A stretch of 64,000 nucleotides of DNA from CAXMMR01 sp965198995 (GCA_965198995.1 CBDAQG010000002.1:2232001-2296000); one strand, 5' to 3'; numbered from the stretch's first letter, positions 16,976 through 25,804 are shown. Notes: generated by a model not told the origin, from the sequence alone. Program-made: numbers and translations.

Positions 16976-17566
16976 TCACAAACTTTCCAGCTTCATAGAA
17001 GAAGCCAGCCGCCAGATCCGCACCCTGGCCGCGCCATGCCGCCGGTCATCCAGCAGCGTCCCCGGCAACGACCCTGGCAACGACCCTGGCAACGCCACCG
17101 CCTCCTCGGCCGCGGTCTCGCCGACCAGCAGCGCGCCGGGCGCCAGCCACCCGGCCCGATCGAGCGCGATCACCGCCTGGCTCACCAGCCCGCCGCCATA
17201 GGGCGGGTCGAGAAACACCAGGCCGCACGGCGTGCCCGGCGGCGGCCGGCAGGCATCGGCCGCGAGCACCGTGGCCGCCACCCGGCAGCGGCCGACATTG
17301 GCCCGCAGCGCCACCAGCGCCGCCCGGTCCGTCTCGATGAAGGTCGCCCGCGCCGCCCCCCGCGACAGCGCCTCCAGCCCGAGCGCCCCGGTGCCGGCAA
17401 ATCCGTCCAGCACCGCCACCCCCTCGAACAGCCCCCGCCCGCCCCAGGCGGCATGCGCCAGCGTGTCGAACGTCGCCTGCCGCACCCGCTCCGCCGTCGG
17501 CCGCGTGCCCGCCCCCGACGGCGCGACCAGGGCCGTGCCGCGCAGCCTGCCGGCGATGATGCGCAT
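16976..17566 (-). CDS. rsmD: 16S rRNA (guanine(966)-N2)-methyltransferase
   Basis: SAM-dependent methyltransferase of the 30S subunit (196 aa). Family signatures: MRIIAGRLRGTAL at the N-terminus, TRPTAERVRQATFDTL, the SAM-binding DGFAGTGALGLEALSRG, and the catalytic FLDPPYGGG. Near the C-terminus a 12-bp repeat (17060-17095) encodes PGSLPGSLPGT, a small in-frame expansion. The convergent neighbour rluB also modifies rRNA. Confidence 0.94.
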   Translation of the reverse strand: MRIIAGRLRGTALVAPSGAGTRPTAERVRQATFDTLAHAAWGGRGLFEGVAVLDGFAGTGALGLEALSRGAARATFIETDRAALVALRANVGRCRVAATVLAADACRPPPGTPCGLVFLDPPYGGGLVSQAVIALDRAGWLAPGALLVGETAAEEAVALPGSLPGSLPGTLLDDRRHGAARVRIWRLASSMKLESL

Positions 17567-17657
17567 CAGGGACGACCAGAGGCGCTGCCCCTGGCCCCCG
17601 CGACGCGCCGGCGTGCACGCGCCTGCCGGGCCCGGCGCCCCAGACCCGAACTCACGA
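17567..17657 (+). repeat. Dispersed module B, diverged long form
   Basis: CCAGAGGCGCTGCCCCTGG, a CGCGCCGGCGTGCACGCG hairpin and GGGCCCGGCGCCCCAGACCC. It lies upstream of rsmD and downstream of the sulfotransferase gene. Confidence 0.7.
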
Positions 17658-17659
17658 GA

Positions 17660-18610
17660 TCAGCCGGTCGCCATCAGCGCCGCGTAGCGGGCGACATGGG
17701 CGAGGATCGTCTGCCGGCGCAGCGACGTGGCCGCGGCGGCGCCGTCGCGCCGAATGGCCACCCCGCGCCACAGAGCGAGGTCCAGCCGCGAGCGCTCGTC
17801 GAGCAACGCCAGCGTCGCCGCGTCGAGCTGCCCGGCCAGCGGCGTGCGCTGCCGCTCCGGCATGTCGGCGGTCTCGTTCAGCCGCCGGTAGGTGAAGTCC
17901 CGGCCAAGCCAGGTGCCAATCCGCGCCACGACCGGCCCCTCGACGATCTCGGCGAGCGCAAAGCCGTCCAGCCGCCGGCGCGCCTCGCGCAGCAGCTCGG
18001 CGTCGTTCGCCGGATCGATGAACCCGTCCACCGGCACCGCCGGGTGCGGCCACAGCAGCATCCGCAGCGCCATGTTGTCGGTCTGCACAGCGACCTGCGG
18101 CTCGGCGATGAACGCGCCCAGCGGCCGCCGCGCCTGGCGCACATAATCGCCCCAGCCGCCCCACCCGGCCAGCGCCTCGTCCGTCTGCTTGCGCCAGAAC
18201 ATCCAGTGCGACAGCAGCCGCGACACCGGCTCGCGCAGCACCGTCACCAGCTGGGCGCCCGGATAGGCCGCCCGCAGCGTGCTCAGCGCGAAATGGCCAC
18301 AGACCAGGGTCCTGGCGCGCGGCATCTGCGCCGGCGCGTCATACAACTCGGCGCGCTGCTCCGCGCCGAGCGTGCCGAAGCCGTCAAAGCCGCCAAACAG
18401 CACCCGGTCAATGCCCTGCAACACGAAGTCGCCGCGCTCGGCGGCCGCATCCTCGCCGCCCAGCGCCTGGCGCAGGCTGAAGGCCAGCGCCGTGCCCGCC
18501 GCCTTCGGCACGTGCATGAAGCACAGCCGCCGCTCCGGGTCGTAGCGCGCCGCCTCGGCCGCCAGCCGCGCCGCCTCGGCCCGCCGCCGCCCAGGACGAA
18601 AGCCTAGCAC
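17660..18610 (-). CDS. Sulfotransferase-family protein
   Basis: 316 aa. The PAPS 5'-phosphosulfate loop is FMHVPKAAGTALAFSL (near residue 35) and the 3'-phosphate motif is TVLREPVSRLLSHWMFWRK. These two motifs define carbohydrate/heparan-type sulfotransferases, which probably act here on a surface glycan or a small molecule. GTG at 18610 overlaps the stop of the MFS gene (GTGCTAG), implying translational coupling. The open frame continues far upstream antisense-like through the MFS gene, which I regard as meaningless. Confidence 0.78.
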   Translation of the reverse strand: MLGFRPGRRRAEAARLAAEAARYDPERRLCFMHVPKAAGTALAFSLRQALGGEDAAAERGDFVLQGIDRVLFGGFDGFGTLGAEQRAELYDAPAQMPRARTLVCGHFALSTLRAAYPGAQLVTVLREPVSRLLSHWMFWRKQTDEALAGWGGWGDYVRQARRPLGAFIAEPQVAVQTDNMALRMLLWPHPAVPVDGFIDPANDAELLREARRRLDGFALAEIVEGPVVARIGTWLGRDFTYRRLNETADMPERQRTPLAGQLDAATLALLDERSRLDLALWRGVAIRRDGAAAATSLRRQTILAHVARYAALMATG

Positions 18611-19887
18611 GCCGTCACCCGCTCGGCCGGCACCGCCGCGCTCGCCCGGCCCACCCGCCCGCGCCGCGCCAGCAGCAGCCCGCCCCCGGCCACCGCCGCG
18701 CCGAGCAGCGGCAGCGCGCCGTAGCCGAAGCCCAGCGTGAGCGCGAGGCCGCCAAGCCCGGCGCCGACCGCATTGCCGAGGTTGAACGCGCCCTGGTTCA
18801 AGGTCGAGGCGAGGTTCGGCGCGTCCACCGCCGCATGCACCACCCACAATTGCAGCGGCGCCACCAGGGCAAACGCCAGCGCCCCCCACAGCATCAGCAC
18901 GCCGACCATCGCCGGCCGCGCATACGGCATCATCGCCGGAACGGCGTGGCTCGTGATCGCCGGAACGGCGTGGCTCACGATCGCCGGCACGGCGTGGCTC
19001 ACCAGCGCCATCGCCAGCAGCACCGTGATCAGCCCGACAAAGCTCCACCGCACCGTGCCCAGCAGGTGCCGATCGGCCAGCCGCCCGCCGGCCAGGTTCC
19101 CCAGCGTCAACCCGACGCCCACCGCCAGCAGCGCGAGGGTCACGCCATGCGGGCTGAAGCCGACCTGCCGCTCGAGCAGCGGCGTGATGTAGGTGAAAAC
19201 GCTGAACAGGCTGGCCGAGGAGACGCAGGAGACCAGCATCGGCAGCAGCACCGGCCAGCGCCCCAGCGCCCGGAACTCGGCGATGATGCGGCCGCGCGCC
19301 GGCTCGACGCCAGGCGGCACGTAGACCGCGATCGCCAGCCCCGCCGCGATGCCGATCACCACCACCGCCAGGAACGTCGCCCGCCATCCCGCCGCCTGCC
19401 CGAGCGCGGTGCCGAACGGCACCCCAAGCACGTTGGCCAGCGTGAGCCCGGTGAACATCAGCGCCACCGCCTGCCCGCGCCGCCCCGCCGGCGCCACCTC
19501 CCCGGCGACGATCGCGCCGATGCCAAAGAAGGCGCCATGCGCAAACGCGGTCACGATCCGCGCCGCCAGCAGCAACCCATAGCTCGGCGCCAGCGCGCAG
19601 CCCGCATTGCCGACGACGAAGATCGCCATCAGCGCCAGCAACGTCGACTTGCGCGGCAGCCCGGCGGTCGCCACCGCCATGATCGGGGCGCCGACCACGA
19701 CGCCAAGCGCATAACCGGTCACCAGCATCCCGGCCCGCGGCACGCTGACGGCGAAGCTGGAGGCCACCTCCGGCAGCAGGCCCATGATGACGAACTCGGT
19801 GGTGCCGATGCCAAACGAGGCAACCGCCAGGGCCAGAATGGGAAGCGTCAACATCTGCGGGTGCCCCGTTTGCAGTGCAGCATGCAT
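18604..19887 (-). CDS. MFS transporter, DHA1 family (AraJ/YdhP-like)
   Basis: About 427 aa, twelve membrane segments. It opens with ILALAVASFGIGTTEFVIMG, the DHA1/YdhP-type helix 1; motif A-like GAPIMAVATAGLPRK follows helix 2, and LTLANVLGVPFGTALGQ is in helix 5. Such carriers export sugars or drugs. The true start may be the ATG at 19854, just before helix 1. A run of three good and one decayed 8-residue repeats (VSHAVPAI type) sits between helices 7 and 8, encoded by a 24-bp DNA repeat. Coupled to the downstream sulfotransferase gene. Confidence 0.88.
   Translation of the reverse strand: MHAALQTGHPQMLTLPILALAVASFGIGTTEFVIMGLLPEVASSFAVSVPRAGMLVTGYALGVVVGAPIMAVATAGLPRKSTLLALMAIFVVGNAGCALAPSYGLLLAARIVTAFAHGAFFGIGAIVAGEVAPAGRRGQAVALMFTGLTLANVLGVPFGTALGQAAGWRATFLAVVVIGIAAGLAIAVYVPPGVEPARGRIIAEFRALGRWPVLLPMLVSCVSSASLFSVFTYITPLLERQVGFSPHGVTLALLAVGVGLTLGNLAGGRLADRHLLGTVRWSFVGLITVLLAMALVSHAVPAIVSHAVPAITSHAVPAMMPYARPAMVGVLMLWGALAFALVAPLQLWVVHAAVDAPNLASTLNQGAFNLGNAVGAGLGGLALTLGFGYGALPLLGAAVAGGGLLLARRGRVGRASAAVPAERVTAC
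18908..19003 (-). repeat. In-frame 24-bp tandem repeat inside the MFS gene
   Basis: Four 24-bp units (18908-18931 decayed; 18932-18955, 18956-18979, 18980-19003 nearly identical), each containing ATCGCCGG(A/C)ACGGCGTGG. They encode VSHAVPAI, VSHAVPAI, TSHAVPAM and MPYARPAM. They keep frame and add about 32 residues. Confidence 0.93.
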
Positions 19888-19894
19888 CGTGCAA

Positions 19895-20107
19895 CCGGGA
19901 AGGCAAGGGGCTTTGCCCTTTGAACCCCATCAAGGCGGAGCCTTTGAAATCCATGACTTACGCGTGCTTCCATGGCGAGGTCGGTGCCGTAGGAAGCAGG
20001 ACTGAGTGGCTTCCCCAACTCAGAACGAGCCCGGTGACACGCCCATGGGTGCGGGTCTGGGGGCGCCGCCCCCAGCGGTGTCCAGAGGCAGAGCCTCTGG
20101 CCTTCCT
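19895..20107 (-). repeat. Dispersed composite repeat A-D-B
   Basis: Full composite in reverse orientation: module A (AAGGGGCTTTGCCC, AAGGCGGAGCCTTTGAAATC), module D (GAGGTCGGTGCCGTAGGAAG, GACTGAGTGGCTTCCCC) and module B (GTCTGGGGGCGCCGCCCCCA, CCAGAGGCAGAGCCTCTGG). It fills the gap between the 3' end of the ATP-grasp gene and the 5' end of the MFS gene. Confidence 0.88.
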
Positions 20108-21550
20108 TCAAGTCCGACCACCCAGCAAGACTTGCCGCCGCCGCCGCACCGCGGCGAGCAGGCGGGCGAGCGGCGAGCGGTCCGGCCAGATCGGCCGCAG
20201 CATCTCGGTGAGCAGCGCCGGGTCTTCGACCGGGATGTCCTGGAAGCATCCGGCAAGGCGGGCGTCGCGGCTGTCCGCCCGCTGCGCGCCGGGGAAGTGC
20301 GCCACCAGGTCACCTTCCGGCAGCGTCCCGGGCGGCGGGCAGGGCGTGCCGGAGAACAGCGTCGCGGCAGCGGCGACCAAGTCGCGCGCGCCGCCCTCGA
20401 CCGGGCCGAGCCGGATGTTGGCAAGCGGCGTCAGGCGCGGGTTGAGCTCGACCAGCAGGGCCCGGCCGGTCGCCGCCTCGACGACGAAGTCGAGCCCGTG
20501 AAAGCCGTTCAGCCGCAGCGCCGCGGCGATCCGGCGCGCCCCCTCGAGCAGCTCCGGGCGCTGCACCAGGCGCACGATCGTCGCCGGGCCGCGCTCGCTC
20601 TCCACCGTCACCGCCTCGCAGCACAGCGCCGCCAGCACCTGACCGCCCGAGCACAGCATCGCCAGGTCGCCCGGCCAGCCCTCGACATGGGCCTGGATGC
20701 TGACGCGCGGCCCGCCGGCCCCGCCCCCACGCCGCCGGGCCAGCCAGTCGGCAAGCCAGAACGGGTCGCGGTCGACGACCAGGCGCTTGAACGACTTGGC
20801 GCCGTTCAGCCAGCCCGCCAGCTCGGTGTAGGCGGCCTGCGCCGCCTGCCGCGTGTGCACGACGCGCACGCCGCCGCCGCCCCAGGCGCCGTCCACCTTC
20901 AGCACCCAGGGCGGCGGCCGGGCGGCGGTCCAGGCCTCGAGCGCCGCGGCGGAGGGCAGCGCCGCATCGTCCGGCACGGCGCAGCCGAGGTCCCGCGCCA
21001 GCTTGATAAAGGCGACGCGCGAGCCGGTGACGGCGAAGCCCTCCGGCGCCCCGAGCGAGCGCTCCACCAGCGCCCGCTCGGCCACCGTCCCGGAGCGGTG
21101 CAGGCGGTGCAGGTAGCTCACCGCCCGGTCGTCGGCCGGGATCACGGTGGCGGCGCCGCTGCTGCGAATGGCGGCGGCGAGCGCCCGCACCGGGTTGAAG
21201 GCATCCTGGTCGAACAGGCGAACGCCGCGCAGCACCCGTCCGGGGTGGGCGGCCGGGCTGAGCAGCGCCACGCTGCAGCCATGCCGGGCGAGCAGCTGGG
21301 TCATGCGCGCCAGCGTCGGCCACCAGCAGGTGGTGACCAGCAGCACCGGCCCCGGCCCCGGCATGGGGCCTCGCCCAAGCACAAGGCCGGGCTCAGGAAA
21401 GGCGGCAGGCTCACCGGCGGCCGGAGGCTGGTCGGCACGGTAAGATGGTTCGATCACGCCCAGCGCCGCAGGTGAGCGTCCAGTCTCACGACACAGCGAG
21501 GTGAAATCAACTGGTTGTGTAGCGACGGACGCGCCCCTAATTCCTGCCAC
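20108..21550 (-). CDS. ATP-grasp domain protein
   Basis: Up to 480 aa. The ATP-grasp fold is suggested by a central segment PPPWVLKVDGAWGGGGVRVV (Lys and Gly loop binding ATP), then RVSIQAHVEGWPGD and the metal-binding ALLVELNPRLTPLANIRLG (Glu/Asn). The N-terminus VLLVTTCWWPTLARMTQLLA resembles the preATP-grasp Rossmann domain. It probably ligates a carboxylate to an amine or thiol; the substrate is unknown. Start uncertain: GTG 21550 or GTG 21457. Divergent from an FAD-dependent oxidoreductase. Confidence 0.78.
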   Translation of the reverse strand: MAGIRGASVATQPVDFTSLCRETGRSPAALGVIEPSYRADQPPAAGEPAAFPEPGLVLGRGPMPGPGPVLLVTTCWWPTLARMTQLLARHGCSVALLSPAAHPGRVLRGVRLFDQDAFNPVRALAAAIRSSGAATVIPADDRAVSYLHRLHRSGTVAERALVERSLGAPEGFAVTGSRVAFIKLARDLGCAVPDDAALPSAAALEAWTAARPPPWVLKVDGAWGGGGVRVVHTRQAAQAAYTELAGWLNGAKSFKRLVVDRDPFWLADWLARRRGGGAGGPRVSIQAHVEGWPGDLAMLCSGGQVLAALCCEAVTVESERGPATIVRLVQRPELLEGARRIAAALRLNGFHGLDFVVEAATGRALLVELNPRLTPLANIRLGPVEGGARDLVAAAATLFSGTPCPPPGTLPEGDLVAHFPGAQRADSRDARLAGCFQDIPVEDPALLTEMLRPIWPDRSPLARLLAAVRRRRQVLLGGRT

Positions 21551-21602
21551 GATCGCGAGCCAGACACACCTGCGCTGTCGACCGGCTGGAACGGAGAGTC
21601 TG

Positions 21603-22790
21603 ATGCAAGACGTCGTCGTGGTTGGCGCCGGCCCTTACGGGCTGTCCATCGCCGCCCACCTGGCCGCGCAGCCGCTGCGCCTACGCGCCTTCGGAACGCC
21701 GATGCAGACCTGGCGCACCGCCATGCCGGCCGGCATGCACCTGAAGTCGCACGGCTTCGCCTCCACCCTCTACGACCCCGAGGGACGCTTCCCACTCTCC
21801 GCCTATTGCCGCGAGCACGGCATCCCCTACGCCGATGCCGACCTGCCGGTCGCCGGCGGCACCTTCACCGAGTACGGTCTGGAATTCGCCCGCCGCCACG
21901 TGCCGATGCTGGACGAGCGCTCGATCACCGCCCTCCGCGCGGTCGAGTTCGGCGCGGCCCGACGGCCCGGCTTCGAGGTCGAGTTCGCCGACGGCGAAGT
22001 GGTGCAGACGCGCCAGGTGGTGTGCGCCGTCGGCATCACCCACTACGCCCATGTCGCGCCGGTGCTGGCCGACCTGCCGTCGCACCTGCTATCGCACTCG
22101 TCGGACAACCACGACCTGTCGAAGTTCGCCGGCCGGACGGTCATGGTCGTCGGCGGCGGCGCCTCGGCGGCCGACTGCGCGGCACTGCTCTCCGAGGCGG
22201 GTGCCATCACCCATCTGGTCACCCGCGGCGGGGCGCTGCGCTTCCATGCGCCGCCGGCGCCGCGCAGCCGGCGCGAGCGGATGCGCTCGCCGCTCAGCAC
22301 CATCGGCACCGGCTGGAAGTCGATGTTCTACGCCCGCGCGCCGCACCTGTTTCACGCCATGCCGAGCCAGATGCGGATCGACATCACCCGCCGCCATCTC
22401 GGCCCCGCGCCCTGCTGGTTCGTCCGCGACCAGGTGGAGCGCGCCGTGGACGTCCGCACCTCGACCAGCGTCACCCGGGCTTTCGCGCGCGGTGACCAGG
22501 CGGTGCTGGAGCTTGAAGGACCGGATGGCGCCGCCACCCTGGCCGTCGACCACGTCGTCGCCGCCACCGGCTACCGGGTCGACCTCGGCCGCCTGCCGTT
22601 CCTGGACCGCGGGTTGCTCGGCCGCGTCGGCATCGAGCACGGCATGCCAAAGCTGTCGAACCGCTTCGAGTCGACCGTGCCGGGCCTGTATTTCGTCGGC
22701 CCACCGGCCGCCAACGCCTTCGGCCCGCTGCTGCGCTTCGCCTGCGGCGCCGGCTTCACGGCGAGGCGCATCACCCAGGCCGTCGCCTGA
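21603..22790 (+). CDS. FAD/NAD(P)-dependent oxidoreductase, flavin monooxygenase-like
   Basis: 395 aa. N-terminal FAD-binding VVVVGAGPYGLSIAAHLAAQ; second dinucleotide site VMVVGGGASAADCAALLSEA near residue 182; VVAATGYRVDLGRLPFL is the ATG-containing signature of FMO/lysine N-hydroxylase relatives. TWRTAMPAGMHLKSHGFAS is typical of a subgroup of uncharacterised FMO-like proteins. It may work with the divergent ATP-grasp protein; the reaction is unknown. Confidence 0.85.
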   Translation: MQDVVVVGAGPYGLSIAAHLAAQPLRLRAFGTPMQTWRTAMPAGMHLKSHGFASTLYDPEGRFPLSAYCREHGIPYADADLPVAGGTFTEYGLEFARRHVPMLDERSITALRAVEFGAARRPGFEVEFADGEVVQTRQVVCAVGITHYAHVAPVLADLPSHLLSHSSDNHDLSKFAGRTVMVVGGGASAADCAALLSEAGAITHLVTRGGALRFHAPPAPRSRRERMRSPLSTIGTGWKSMFYARAPHLFHAMPSQMRIDITRRHLGPAPCWFVRDQVERAVDVRTSTSVTRAFARGDQAVLELEGPDGAATLAVDHVVAATGYRVDLGRLPFLDRGLLGRVGIEHGMPKLSNRFESTVPGLYFVGPPAANAFGPLLRFACGAGFTARRITQAVA

Positions 22791-22873
22791 CAGTGCGCAC
22801 TCCGCCACCGGCGTGACGGAACTGCAAGCAGTGCGCCCGTGTTGGACCACGCATCAGAGCCAGGAGGCACGGA

Positions 22874-23143
22874 ATGGTTGAAGATCAGGTTGAGGGCACG
22901 GCGAAAGAGTACATGGGCAAGGCGCAGGGCGCCGCCGGTGACCTGCTCGGCGACAGCAACACGCAGATGAAGGGCAAGATGAACGAGGCCGCCGGCAAGC
23001 TGCAATCCGCCTATGGCGACGTGGCCGATCAAGCTGGCGACATCGCCGCCGAGCTCGGAGACCGCATCAAGTCGCAGCCGCTGGTGGCGGTGCTGATCGC
23101 CGGCGGGTTGGGATACCTGCTAGGCCGCATCGCCCGCAGCTGA
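22874..23143 (+). CDS. CsbD-family stress protein with C-terminal membrane anchor
   Basis: 89 aa. The first half (EDQVEGTAKEYMGKAQGAAG, DSNTQMKGKMNEAAGKLQSA) is a CsbD-like repeat found in general-stress proteins. The second half (DRIKSQPLVAVLIAGGLGYL, LGRIARS) resembles the ElaB/YqjD membrane tail. Start ATG 22874 follows CAGGAGG. Role unknown; usually induced in stationary or osmotic stress. Confidence 0.85.
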   Translation: MVEDQVEGTAKEYMGKAQGAAGDLLGDSNTQMKGKMNEAAGKLQSAYGDVADQAGDIAAELGDRIKSQPLVAVLIAGGLGYLLGRIARS

Positions 23144-23162
23144 TCCACCGACGCACCGGGCG

Positions 23163-23651
23163 ATGGGCGACGCATCGTCCGGCGTGCTGTTCACCGTCGG
23201 TTATCAGGACATCACCGTCGCCTCGCTCGTCCAAGTCATCACCAGTGCCGGCGTCACCCTGCTCGGTGACGTCCGCGCCGTCCCGCAATCGCGCAAGCCC
23301 GGCTTCAGCAAGTCTCATCTCGCTGGATCACTACACGCGGCGGGAATCGAGTATTTGCATGTGCGCCCGCTCGGCACGCCCAAGGAGGGCCGGATCGCCG
23401 CCCGCCGCGGTGACGTCGCCACCCTGGCACGCATCTTCTCCGATCACCTGGCCGCCGACACGCCGCAGGCTGCGCTCGTTGACTTAGCCGGACGGGCCCG
23501 CGGCCGGCTGACCTGCCTGCTCTGCTTCGAGCGTGATCACCGACACTGCCATCGCGCCATCGTCGCCGAGCGGGTCGCGGCCACCACCGGCCTCAAAGTC
23601 GTCCACCTCCTGCCCGGCTTGCCGGCCGGCGAGCGACGGGCCAGATCATGA
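23163..23651 (+). CDS. DUF488 family protein
   Basis: 162 aa. Family signatures: FTVGYQDITVASLVQVI, LGDVRAVPQSRKPGFSK and the C-terminal LLCFERDHRHCHRAIVAE with conserved Cys and His residues. The biochemical function of DUF488 is not established. It is 19 nt after the CsbD gene and 22 nt before mntH, so the three may form one transcript. Confidence 0.85.
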   Translation: MGDASSGVLFTVGYQDITVASLVQVITSAGVTLLGDVRAVPQSRKPGFSKSHLAGSLHAAGIEYLHVRPLGTPKEGRIAARRGDVATLARIFSDHLAADTPQAALVDLAGRARGRLTCLLCFERDHRHCHRAIVAERVAATTGLKVVHLLPGLPAGERRARS

Positions 23652-23673
23652 CGATGCGGATTGCGATGGCCCA

Positions 23674-24957
23674 TTGAGCGAGCTGGCGGAACCACTACCG
23701 GGCCTGACCGAGCGCACCCGCAGCGCCATTCAGGAGGTGCTGGCTGGCCGGCCACGCTCGCGCTTCTCCGGCCTGCTGTTCGCCGGCCCCGCCGTGGTCG
23801 CCTCGGTCGCCTATGTCGACCCCGGCAACTACGCGACCAACATCGAGGCCGGCGCCAGCTTCGGCTACGAGCTGCTCTGGGTGGTGGTGCTGGCCAGCCT
23901 GGTGGCAATGCTGTTCCAGGCGATGTCGGCCAAGCTCGGCATCGCCACCGGGCGCAACCTCGCCGAGCTCTGCCGCGCCGAGTTCAGTCGCCCGGTGGTG
24001 CTGTCAATGTGGGTGATGAGCGAGATCGCCACCATGGCGACCGACCTCGCCGAGTTCCTCGGCGGCGCCATCGGCCTCGCACTGCTGCTGCACATCCCGC
24101 TGCTCGCCGGCATGGCGATCACCGGGCTCGTCACCTATGCCCTGCTGCTCACCGATCGCGCCGGCTTCCGGCCGATGGAGCTCATCATCGGCGGGCTGAT
24201 CGGGGTGATCGGGCTGTGCTACCTGGTCGAGATCGTGCTGGCGCCGCCGGACTGGGGGGCGGCGCTGACCCACGCCGTCGTGCCGCACATCGCCAACGGC
24301 CACGCGCTCACGCTGGTCGTCGGCATCATCGGCGCGACGGTGATGCCGCACGCCATCTACCTGCACTCCGGCCTCACCCAGGCGCGCGCGCCGGCCGGCA
24401 GCGAGGCCGACCGCCGGCGACTGATCCGCTACTCCAACCGCGAGACCGTGATCGCGCTCAGCTTCGCCGCTCTGGTCAACATCGCCATGATGCTGATGGC
24501 GGCGCGCGTCTTCCACCAGGGCCACCCGGAGGTGGCCGAGATCCAGACCGCCTACGCGACCCTCGGCCCGCTGCTGGGCGCCGCCGCGGCAAGCGTGTTC
24601 CTGATCTCGCTGCTCGCCTCCGGCATCTCCAGCTCGGTCGTCGGCACGATGGCCGGGCAGATGGTGATGCAGGGCTTCATCCGCACCCGCCTGCCGATCT
24701 GGCTTCGCCGCCTCGCCACCATGGCGCCGGCCTTCATCGTCGTGGCGCTCGGCTACGACGCGACGACAAGCCTGGTGATCAGCCAGGTGGTGCTCAGCCT
24801 GACCCTGCCGATCCCGCTGGTGGCCCTCACCCTGCTCAGCGCCCGCCCCTCGGTGATGGGGCCGCTGACGACGCCGCGCCTCATCACGGTTGGCGCGTGG
24901 GTGGCGACCTCGATGGTGACGGTGCTGAACATCGTGCTGATCATGCAGTCGGTCTAA
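23674..24957 (+). CDS. mntH: Nramp-family divalent metal transporter
   Basis: Proton-coupled Mn2+/Fe2+ importer (about 427 aa, eleven membrane helices). The metal site is DPGNYATN in helix 1 and ATVMPHAIYLHSGL in helix 6. The likely start is TTG at 23674 (MSELAEPLPGLTERTRSAI); the frame is open back to an ATG at 23533, but that part overlaps DUF488 in another frame. No MntR or Fur operator was recognised. Confidence 0.92.
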   Translation: MSELAEPLPGLTERTRSAIQEVLAGRPRSRFSGLLFAGPAVVASVAYVDPGNYATNIEAGASFGYELLWVVVLASLVAMLFQAMSAKLGIATGRNLAELCRAEFSRPVVLSMWVMSEIATMATDLAEFLGGAIGLALLLHIPLLAGMAITGLVTYALLLTDRAGFRPMELIIGGLIGVIGLCYLVEIVLAPPDWGAALTHAVVPHIANGHALTLVVGIIGATVMPHAIYLHSGLTQARAPAGSEADRRRLIRYSNRETVIALSFAALVNIAMMLMAARVFHQGHPEVAEIQTAYATLGPLLGAAAASVFLISLLASGISSSVVGTMAGQMVMQGFIRTRLPIWLRRLATMAPAFIVVALGYDATTSLVISQVVLSLTLPIPLVALTLLSARPSVMGPLTTPRLITVGAWVATSMVTVLNIVLIMQSV

Positions 24958-24958
24958 G

Positions 24959-25078
24959 GAAGGAAGCGGTTCTTTTTTGAAAAAAAGAACCAAAAAACTT
25001 TGATCCGTAAGAGCACTCAGAGGCGGCCTGACTGAGAAAAGTTTTTTGCTTCTTTTTTTCAAAAAAGAAGCGCTGTCT
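24959..25078 (+). repeat. AT-rich double-hairpin element, copy 2
   Basis: Left hairpin GGTTCTTTTTTGAAAAAAAG + AACC, CAAAAAACTTTGATCCG, a 28-nt variable centre, AAAAGTTTTTTGCTTC, right hairpin TTCTTTTTTTCAAAAAAGAA. It begins at the mntH stop and lies upstream of rnhB, which is co-directional. Confidence 0.93.
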
Positions 25079-25122
25079 TTCTTCCCCTTGCTTTGTCGAA
25101 AGCCTCCGCTTCAAGGTGCGAC

Positions 25123-25737
25123 ATGCCTCATTTCAAGCACGAGTCGCGGCACGGTGGCCGGGTGGCCGGCGTGGACGAGGTCGGCCGCGGGCCGTTGGCC
25201 GGGCCGGTGCTGGCGGCCGCCGTCGTGTTCTCCCAGCGCGTGCCGCGCCGCCTGGCCGCCCTGATCAACGACAGCAAGGCGCTCACCGCCACGCAGCGCG
25301 AGGCGGCGTTCGCAGCGCTACGCGCCCATGAGCACATCGAGATCGGCGTCGGCGCCGCCTCGGTCAGCGAGATCGTGCAACTGAACATCCTGCACGCCGC
25401 CATGCTGGCGATGCGGCGCGCCGTCGCCCGCCTGCCCAGCCTGCCCGACCTCGCTCTGATCGACGGCAACCGAGCGCCGCTGCTGGCCTGCCGGGTGGAG
25501 TGCGTGATCGGCGGCGATGCGCAGAGCCTGTCGATCGCCGCCGCCTCGATCATCGCCAAGGTCCTGCGCGATCGGGCGATGACCCGGCTGCATGCGCGCT
25601 TTCCGCACTATGGCTGGCACGAGAACGCCGGCTACGCGACGGCAGCGCATAGACGCGCGCTGATCGAGCACGGGCCTTGCCATCATCATCGCCCCACCTT
25701 CGGGTCGGTCCGCCAATTAGGTCTGGAGCTCTCGTGA
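25123..25737 (+). CDS. rnhB: Ribonuclease HII
   Basis: Degrades RNA in RNA:DNA hybrids and removes single misincorporated ribonucleotides (204 aa). Catalytic acidic residues lie in GVDEVGRGPLAGPVLAAAV and ALIDGNRAPLL; INDSKALT and YGWHENAGYATAAHRRAL are standard. ATG 25123 has AAGG 6 nt upstream. The neighbouring ccrM is a common alphaproteobacterial arrangement. Confidence 0.95.
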   Translation: MPHFKHESRHGGRVAGVDEVGRGPLAGPVLAAAVVFSQRVPRRLAALINDSKALTATQREAAFAALRAHEHIEIGVGAASVSEIVQLNILHAAMLAMRRAVARLPSLPDLALIDGNRAPLLACRVECVIGGDAQSLSIAAASIIAKVLRDRAMTRLHARFPHYGWHENAGYATAAHRRALIEHGPCHHHRPTFGSVRQLGLELS

Positions 25738-25738
25738 T

Positions 25739-25804
25739 TGGTTCCCAAAGGCCCTCGGCCTTTGGTGGGTCCAGGGCAAAGCCCTGGCCTTCTTTCCTTT
25801 TTCT
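25739..25804 (-). repeat. Dispersed module B variant
   Basis: CCAAAGGCCCTCGGCCTTTGG, then GGTCCAGGGCAAAGCCCTGG and CCTTCTTTCC. It fills the 67-nt gap between rnhB and ccrM. Confidence 0.8.

Noticed and set aside
18610..19954. Long N-terminal extension of the sulfotransferase frame through the MFS gene
   Set aside because: It reads the MFS gene in a wrong frame; the GTG at 18610 gives a normal-length sulfotransferase.
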